Position numbers and translations under genes: made by a program
Source: an uncultured Clostridia bacterium
GTDB taxonomy: Bacteria; Bacillota; Clostridia; Christensenellales; CAG-917
Assembly (NCBI GenBank): GCA_934254835.1
Contig: CAKQMI010000006.1
Location: 1 to 52,702 of the forward strand
Length of the DNA: 52,702 nt
Direction of reading: 5' to 3'
Shown here: positions 48,408 to 52,702 of the stretch, in pieces
How the letters are laid out: each line of letters starts with the position of its first letter
Position numbering within the stretch: position 1 is the first letter of the stretch
Notes under the pieces: generated by a model
The model's input: only the letters and a program-made list of their open reading frames with translations
What the model was told of the DNA's origin: nothing
Database searches by the model: none

Positions 48408-49252
48408 TCGACGATTTCCTTCACTTCCCCGACAAAGTTCTTTTTTGACAGCACGACGGTAACGTCCATCGCCTTTTGCAGTTTTTCATAGACGGTGTTT
48501 TTTAGGTCGGAAATTTCGTTTGCGTGCAGTGACACCGCAACTTTCACACCCGCGCGCATTGCGTCCAAAATTACATTGACTTCGTCCGCGCCGTAGATTT
48601 CGTCGGTGACGATGACGTCGGGGTTCATACTTCTTATGACGCTTTCGTACGCGCTCATTTTCCTGATGCCGGTGACGACGTCGGCGCAAGTCCCCGTGTC
48701 CAGTCCCGCCACGCCGTTGACCGCCCCCGCAATCTCTCGTCTTTCATCGATGACAACGACGTTGAACAGTGCGTTCGACGCCACGCGCGTGATTTCGCGA
48801 AGGAGCGTAGTCTTCCCGCCCGACGGCGGAGCAATTACCAAAAGGTTTCTGAATTCGCCGTTTTTTATCACTTTTTTTATGATTTCGTCGGCTTTCCCTT
48901 TGATTTCTGTCGGAATACGAATGACCAGCGACGTCGGATATTTCAGATTATATACAACGTCTTTGTCGCTGACGCCCTCGCCGGCAACGCCAATTCTTAT
49001 CCCTCCCGCAAAGCTAATAAATCCTTTCGTTAGGTTGTCCGCAACCGAGTACATCGAATACCCGCTCGCCTTTCCCAAGACGTAGTCGATGTCCGCCGTC
49101 GTCACGATATACGGCGTTTTTTCGCCTGCAAAGTATTTTTTCTTTCCGTCGTAAAACAATAAAGGCTGTCCCACGCGCATGCGAATTTCCTTGACCTCTT
49201 GATTTAGAAGCGGATAAATCGTCACGGGCAGGAGCGAATAAAGATTGTCCAT
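48401..49252 (-). CDS. spoIIIAA: Stage III sporulation protein AA (ATPase)
   Basis: Secretion-type ATPase that should power the SpoIIIA channel. The 283-residue protein has Walker A APPSGGKTTLL, VVIDERREIAG and DVIVTDEIYGADEV (Walker B), then VSLHAN. Length is slightly below B. subtilis (307). First gene of the complete eight-gene operon. CATACTTT about 11 bases before the ATG resembles a sigma-E -10, but I find no convincing -35; the thrS terminator lies directly upstream. Confidence 0.94.
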   Translation of the reverse strand: MDNLYSLLPVTIYPLLNQEVKEIRMRVGQPLLFYDGKKKYFAGEKTPYIVTTADIDYVLGKASGYSMYSVADNLTKGFISFAGGIRIGVAGEGVSDKDVVYNLKYPTSLVIRIPTEIKGKADEIIKKVIKNGEFRNLLVIAPPSGGKTTLLREITRVASNALFNVVVIDERREIAGAVNGVAGLDTGTCADVVTGIRKMSAYESVIRSMNPDVIVTDEIYGADEVNVILDAMRAGVKVAVSLHANEISDLKNTVYEKLQKAMDVTVVLSKKNFVGEVKEIVEC

Positions 49253-49263
49253 ACTTAAAAGTA

Positions 49264-49297
49264 TGCAAAAAAAGTCCCTGCAATTACGCAGAGACTT
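49264..49297 (-). terminator. Intrinsic terminator of thrS
   Basis: On the minus strand AAGTCTCTGC (49288-49297) pairs with GCAGGGACTT (49272-49281), followed by seven T. It separates thrS from spoIIIAA. Confidence 0.85.
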
Positions 49298-49337
49298 AAA
49301 AATACATTTTTCGCGCTGATATTCGGTTGTTAGTCGA

Positions 49338-51281
49338 TTAGTCGCAGACGTGATCGTCGACTTCTTGTTGGATTTTTGCCATAAAATCTTCCAGTTTCAT
49401 CGTGCCGAGGTCGCCTTCTTTTCTGCTTCTCACGGACACGACGTTGTCCGACGCTTCCTTGTCGCCGATGATGAGCATATAAGGAATTTTTTCAAGTTGC
49501 GCTTCGCGGATCTTATATCCGACCTTTTCGTTTCTGACGTCGGTTTCGGCGCGAAATCCGCGTTTGAACAGCGTGCGACGGACTTCTTCGGCAACGGGTG
49601 CGGTACGGTCGGTGAGGCTCAATACCCTGACCTGTTCGGGAGCGAGCCACGTCGGCATTGCGCCCGCGTACTTTTCAAGGAGCAACGCAATCGTGCGCTC
49701 GTAGCAACCCATCGACGTGCGGTGAATGATATAAGGACGCGCCTTCTCGCCGTTTTCGTCGATATAGTACATATCGAAACGCTCGGCAAGGAACATATCC
49801 ACCTGAATCGTGACGAGGGTGTCTTCCTTTCCGTGCACGTTTTTGATTTGTATGTCGAGTTTCGGACCATAGAATGCCGCCTCGTCGATAGCCTCGAAAT
49901 AAGGCACGTTCAAGTCGTCCAGAATACGCTTCATCTCGCCCTCGGCGTACGCCCACTGCTTGGGATCGTTGATATATTTGTTTTCGGGGTTTTTGGGATC
50001 CCAACGCGAGAAACGATAGGACACGTCTTTGTCCAAGCCAACGCATTTCAAGCAATACCTCGCAAGTTCCAAACAACCCTTGAATTCCGCCTCGAGTTGC
50101 GACGGCGTGCACATAAGGTGTCCTTCGGAAATGGTAAATTGCCTTACTCTGATAAGTCCGTGCATCTCGCCGGAGTTTTCGTTGCGGAAAAGCGTGGAAG
50201 TCTCGCCGTAACGCTTCGGCAGGTCGCGATAAGACTTCATTCCGTTTTTATAGATTTCGTACTGGAACGGGCAGGTCATCGGACGCAACGCAAACACTTC
50301 GCCCTCGGCATCGGGATCTCCGAAAATGAACATTCCGTCGCGATAGTGGTCCCAGTGTCCGCTGATTTGATAAAGTTCGCGCTTTGCCATATACGGGGTT
50401 TTCGTCAGCAAATATCCGCGTTCCGCCTCGGTGTCTTCGACAAACCTATTGAGGATTTGGAAAAGTTTTGCGCCCTTCGGCATAAGCAACGGCAAGCCTT
50501 GTCCGATTGTGTCGCAGGTCATAAAGTAGCCAAGTTCGCGTCCGATTTTGTTGTGGTCGCGTTTTTTGGCTTCCTCGACGGCGGTAAGATAGGCTTCCAT
50601 ATCGGCTTTTTTGTCGAAAGCGGTGCCGTAAATTCTGGACAGCATCTTGTTGTGCTCGTTGCCTTTCCAGTAAGCGCCCGTCAACGACGTCAGTTTGAAC
50701 GCCTTGATTTTTCCGGTGGACGGAAGGTGCGGTCCGGTGCAGAGATCGACGTAGTCGCCTTGCTTATAAAAACTGATTTCTTCGCTTTCGGGCAGTTCCT
50801 CGATAAGTTGGATTTTATAAATCTCGCCCTTGCTTTTCATAAGTTCGAGGGCTTCTTTTCGTGGCAACACAAAACGAGTGATGGGCAGGTTCGCCTTGAT
50901 GATTTTGTGCATTTCGGCTTCGATTTTGTCAAAGTCGTCCTGCGTGATTGGCGTTTTGAAGTCGAAGTCGTAATAAAACCCGTTTTCAATCGACGGTCCG
51001 ATTGCAAGTTTGACGGTGGGATAAATGTTTTTCACGGCTTGCGCGAGAATGTGCGACGCGGTATGACGATAGACTTTTTTGCCCTCGTTGTCCTGGAACG
51101 TCAGCACCTCGAACGTGCAATCGTTTTCGACAAGTGCGGTCAAATCTCTTTCAACGCCGTCGATTTTCACGGCGACCGCATTTCTTGCCAAGCCTTCGCT
51201 GATTTGCTTTGTGGCGTCCAAATAAGTCACGCCGTTTTCGACCTCCAAAATACTGCCGTCTTTCAAAGTAAGTTTTGCCAT
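49338..51281 (-). CDS. thrS: Threonyl-tRNA synthetase
   Basis: Charges tRNA-Thr. The 647-residue protein has an N-terminal TGS domain (1-60), the editing domain with HTASHILAQAV (HxxxH), the class II core with MTCPFQYEIYK and IHRTSMGCYERTIALLLEKYAG (motif 3), and the anticodon-binding domain from about 540. Full length. AGAGG precedes the ATG. Expression is under the T-box leader just upstream. Confidence 0.97.
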   Translation of the reverse strand: MAKLTLKDGSILEVENGVTYLDATKQISEGLARNAVAVKIDGVERDLTALVENDCTFEVLTFQDNEGKKVYRHTASHILAQAVKNIYPTVKLAIGPSIENGFYYDFDFKTPITQDDFDKIEAEMHKIIKANLPITRFVLPRKEALELMKSKGEIYKIQLIEELPESEEISFYKQGDYVDLCTGPHLPSTGKIKAFKLTSLTGAYWKGNEHNKMLSRIYGTAFDKKADMEAYLTAVEEAKKRDHNKIGRELGYFMTCDTIGQGLPLLMPKGAKLFQILNRFVEDTEAERGYLLTKTPYMAKRELYQISGHWDHYRDGMFIFGDPDAEGEVFALRPMTCPFQYEIYKNGMKSYRDLPKRYGETSTLFRNENSGEMHGLIRVRQFTISEGHLMCTPSQLEAEFKGCLELARYCLKCVGLDKDVSYRFSRWDPKNPENKYINDPKQWAYAEGEMKRILDDLNVPYFEAIDEAAFYGPKLDIQIKNVHGKEDTLVTIQVDMFLAERFDMYYIDENGEKARPYIIHRTSMGCYERTIALLLEKYAGAMPTWLAPEQVRVLSLTDRTAPVAEEVRRTLFKRGFRAETDVRNEKVGYKIREAQLEKIPYMLIIGDKEASDNVVSVRSRKEGDLGTMKLEDFMAKIQQEVDDHVCD

Positions 51282-51327
51282 ATATATACCTCTTTTTGAG
51301 TAAAATTGCGTTTTTTTCGGATATAAT

Positions 51328-51538
51328 AAAAAAATCCTTAGGGAAAAATGTAATTTCCTTAAGGACGATAATACTACCGCGGTTCCACCTTAATTGCAGA
51401 AAAACTGCCTCTTTATATTCTGTTTTCGCGCTGACGGTGGTACCCTTATAACCTTCTTTATTGCCTTGCACCAAACGGCAACTCTCTGAAAAGCCGACTA
51501 TAAAGACGTGTCCGTTGCGGCGGATCTTATCCGAACGT
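51328..51538 (-). promoter_or_regulatory. T-box riboswitch of thrS
   Basis: Leader between the promoter and thrS that senses uncharged tRNA-Thr. On the minus strand it contains AGAGAG near the start of stem I, GGTACCACC (two in-frame ACC threonine codons at 51436-51441), the T-box AAGGTGGAACCGCGG (51377-51391) whose TGGA would pair with a UCCA 3' end, and a terminator with stem 51335-51346/51354-51365 and seven T. Binding of uncharged tRNA should favour the antiterminator. Confidence 0.92.
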
Positions 51539-51544
51539 AAGGTA

Positions 51545-51573
51545 ATTATATATTCGCTTTTTTATAAAGTCAA
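51545..51573 (-). promoter_or_regulatory. Promoter of the thrS T-box transcript
   Basis: On the minus strand TTGACT (51568-51573), 17 bases and TATAAT (51545-51550), starting inside the gap after ytxC. Confidence 0.85.
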
Positions 51574-51578
51574 GGGTT

Positions 51579-52298
51579 TTATCTCATTTTTACGCGCACG
51601 ACGTGGCGAAGCGCTTTGACCGTCTCGCTTGCGACGTCGCAGTTGAGCGTGACTTTGGTCGCCGACAGCGAAATAACCGTGCCGATAATGTCAAAGTCGT
51701 CCACGCCGAACAGCCTTTTTACCTTTATTTCCTTTCCGCTTTCCGCCGTCTTGAATACGGGACGCTCCGACCGCTCGAGGACAAGTTCCAACGGCTTTAC
51801 CGTTTTCGTCGCGCTGATATAGTTGATGACGTTGTATATGTCTTGTTCGTCGGTGCCGACCTCGAAAAGTCGCGCGCACATCTCGGCAACCTCTTTCCAA
51901 CTCGCCCTCAACGGCTTCAATCGAAATCGATATATTGCGTCCACGTCGTAGCTTGCCATCTCGCGAAGCACCCGCGTCACAAAGGCTTTTTCAAGGTCAT
52001 AATCAAGATATATAAGTGTCGAAATGAGCGTCGCCACCGGATAATCCAACTTTCCGTATTTCAGATTTTTCGTGTAATACGCAAGTTTGTACCTCGTCAA
52101 TATAAAGTCCGACAGAAAGTTTTCGATTTTGTCACGGATCTCGTCGGCGTACTCGCAGAGCCCCGCCATATAAATAAACTTCCTGCTTTTGCTCTCCTCA
52201 ACCGCACACGACAATTCCTTTATGCCCTCGACGCCCGCCAGCAATTCCAAAAAACTTTCATCGTCGCCCTTTTCGATACTCACTACGTTTGACCACAT
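51579..52298 (-). CDS. ytxC: YtxC-like sporulation protein
   Basis: A 239-residue soluble protein. SDFILTRYKLAYYTKNLKYG and a helical first half, then a beta-rich C-terminal part (IIGTVISLSATKVTLNCDV). Size, charged pattern and the location directly before thrS match YtxC, a sporulation protein found in Firmicutes (B. subtilis form about 280 residues). No catalytic motif is recognised. The ATG at 52298 has only GGAG 19 bases upstream, so the start may be wrong. Confidence 0.55.
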   Translation of the reverse strand: MWSNVVSIEKGDDESFLELLAGVEGIKELSCAVEESKSRKFIYMAGLCEYADEIRDKIENFLSDFILTRYKLAYYTKNLKYGKLDYPVATLISTLIYLDYDLEKAFVTRVLREMASYDVDAIYRFRLKPLRASWKEVAEMCARLFEVGTDEQDIYNVINYISATKTVKPLELVLERSERPVFKTAESGKEIKVKRLFGVDDFDIIGTVISLSATKVTLNCDVASETVKALRHVVRVKMR

Positions 52299-52324
52299 AG
52301 CATTAGTTTATGCAGTAGCTCCAA

Positions 52325-52470
52325 AATTATTAAGTTAAAACGGCATAATTTTGCGACCTTATTGCGTTTTGCCGAAACCGGAAAAATCGTGTACGCTAAG
52401 TTTATCGGATTTTTCAGAACCCGCATAAGAACCCCGAAGTTTTATCAAAATTCTGCCGTTTTACAGAGAG
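52325..52470 (-). repeat. Hairpin-centred intergenic repeat, locus D (reverse orientation)
   Basis: In the gap 52299-52633. Read on the minus strand: AAAACGGCAGAATTTTGATA, then GGGTTCTGAAAAATCC, a changed loop ending GTACAC and GATTTTTCCGG, and the end AAAACGCAATAAGG. The left GTGTAC has decayed. It is the only copy in the reverse orientation. Further right, CTTTTGACCAAACAAG (minus strand, about 52498-52513) resembles the start of the double-hairpin repeat. Confidence 0.6.
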
Positions 52471-52633
52471 TTAAATATTTGCTATTGCAAGAAATATACT
52501 TGTTTGGTCAAAAGAGAAATTTTCGACAAGGTAGAACGCTACCGCAAAAATTGTCAATCGTGCCAGCCTCTCGCGCGTGTGCGTAATCCAAATAATACAC
52601 CGCAAAATTTTTCCGAAAAAATAAGTAAAAGAT

Positions 52634-52662
52634 TTGACATCAAACGGTAATTATGCTATATT
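52634..52662 (+). promoter_or_regulatory. Promoter of tRNA-Leu
   Basis: Plus strand TTGACA (52634-52639), 17 bases and TATATT (52657-52662) with TGC before it; predicted start about five bases before the tRNA. Confidence 0.85.
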
Positions 52663-52673
52663 ACATCTTGCTT

Positions 52674-52702
52674 GCGGTCGTGGCGGAACAGGCAGACGCG
52701 TA
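52674..52702 (+). tRNA. tRNA-Leu, 5' part (cut by window edge)
   Basis: GCGGTCG acceptor strand, T8, then GGCGGAACAGGCAGACGCG, the D-arm typical of leucine tRNAs. The anticodon lies beyond the window, so the isoacceptor is unknown. It is the only plus-strand gene found. Confidence 0.85.

Noticed and set aside
49253..49263. Sigma-E promoter for spoIIIA (CATACTTT)
   Set aside because: Only the -10 is suggestive. No matching -35 at 14-15 bases, and the site overlaps the thrS terminator, so I did not list it as a feature.
52500..52633. Possible gene or RNA between repeat D and tRNA-Leu
   Set aside because: Short GGTAGAACGCTACC-type dyad and a CGCGCG-rich bit only; no SD, promoter or known RNA motif apart from the tRNA promoter.

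Overview
The window looks like chromosome from an endospore-forming, Clostridia-type Firmicute, probably an uncultured lineage with a compact genome. The evidence is a complete spoIIIAA-AH operon, a SCIFF ribosomal peptide with its radical SAM maturase, a YtxC-like gene beside thrS, a T-box leader, SD sequences of the GGAGG type, and classic Firmicute gene orders (plsX-rnc-smc, infC-rpmI-rplT, rpsB-tsf-pyrH-frr-cdsA-dxr-rseP-ispG-polC-rimP-nusA-ylxR-ylxQ-infB-rbfA-nrnA-truB-ribF). Every protein gene lies on the minus strand. Only a truncated tRNA-Leu at the right edge is on the plus strand. I see no prophage, insertion sequence with a transposase, or CRISPR array.

Layout from left to right: the first codons of smc (1-49), rnc and plsX; a repeat-rich gap; rplT-rpmI-infC with an attenuator leader; pnp and rpsO; hemZ-like, MBL hydrolase, dtd, rel and recJ; secF-secD; a repeat gap; scfB-scfA (SCIFF system), a dUTPase-like gene, an M16 peptidase and a polysaccharide deacetylase; a repeat gap; efp and pepP; a TIM-barrel protein, then ribF back through truB, nrnA, rbfA, infB, ylxQ, ylxR, nusA and rimP; a polC-derived gene, ispG, rseP, dxr, cdsA, a small unknown gene and frr; pyrH, tsf and rpsB; yraN-rnhB; a 0.9-kb repeat gap; folD-nusB-asp23; spoIIIAH back to spoIIIAA; thrS under a T-box; ytxC-like; a reversed repeat copy; tRNA-Leu.

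Functionally this is mostly information processing (translation, RNA decay, ribosome maturation), protein export, isoprenoid and phospholipid synthesis, and the mother-cell SpoIIIA channel. Promoters are unusually easy to read. Most have a 17-base spacer and many carry a TG one base before the -10 hexamer.

The most notable items are: (1) at the polC locus, a 571-residue protein that keeps the PolC N-terminal/OB region and the DEDDh proofreading exonuclease but lacks both the PHP and the polymerase domains; (2) two families of structured intergenic repeats, one centred on a GTGTAC/GTACAC palindrome that sits against the 3' ends of scfB, efp and folD, and one with two hairpins whose stems differ between copies but still pair; (3) a promoter nested in the loop of a terminator-like hairpin that also covers the smc ribosome binding site; (4) infC apparently starting at AUA; (5) two promoters placed so that the transcripts would be nearly leaderless; and (6) a SCIFF precursor with a seventh cysteine and a C-terminal tail.
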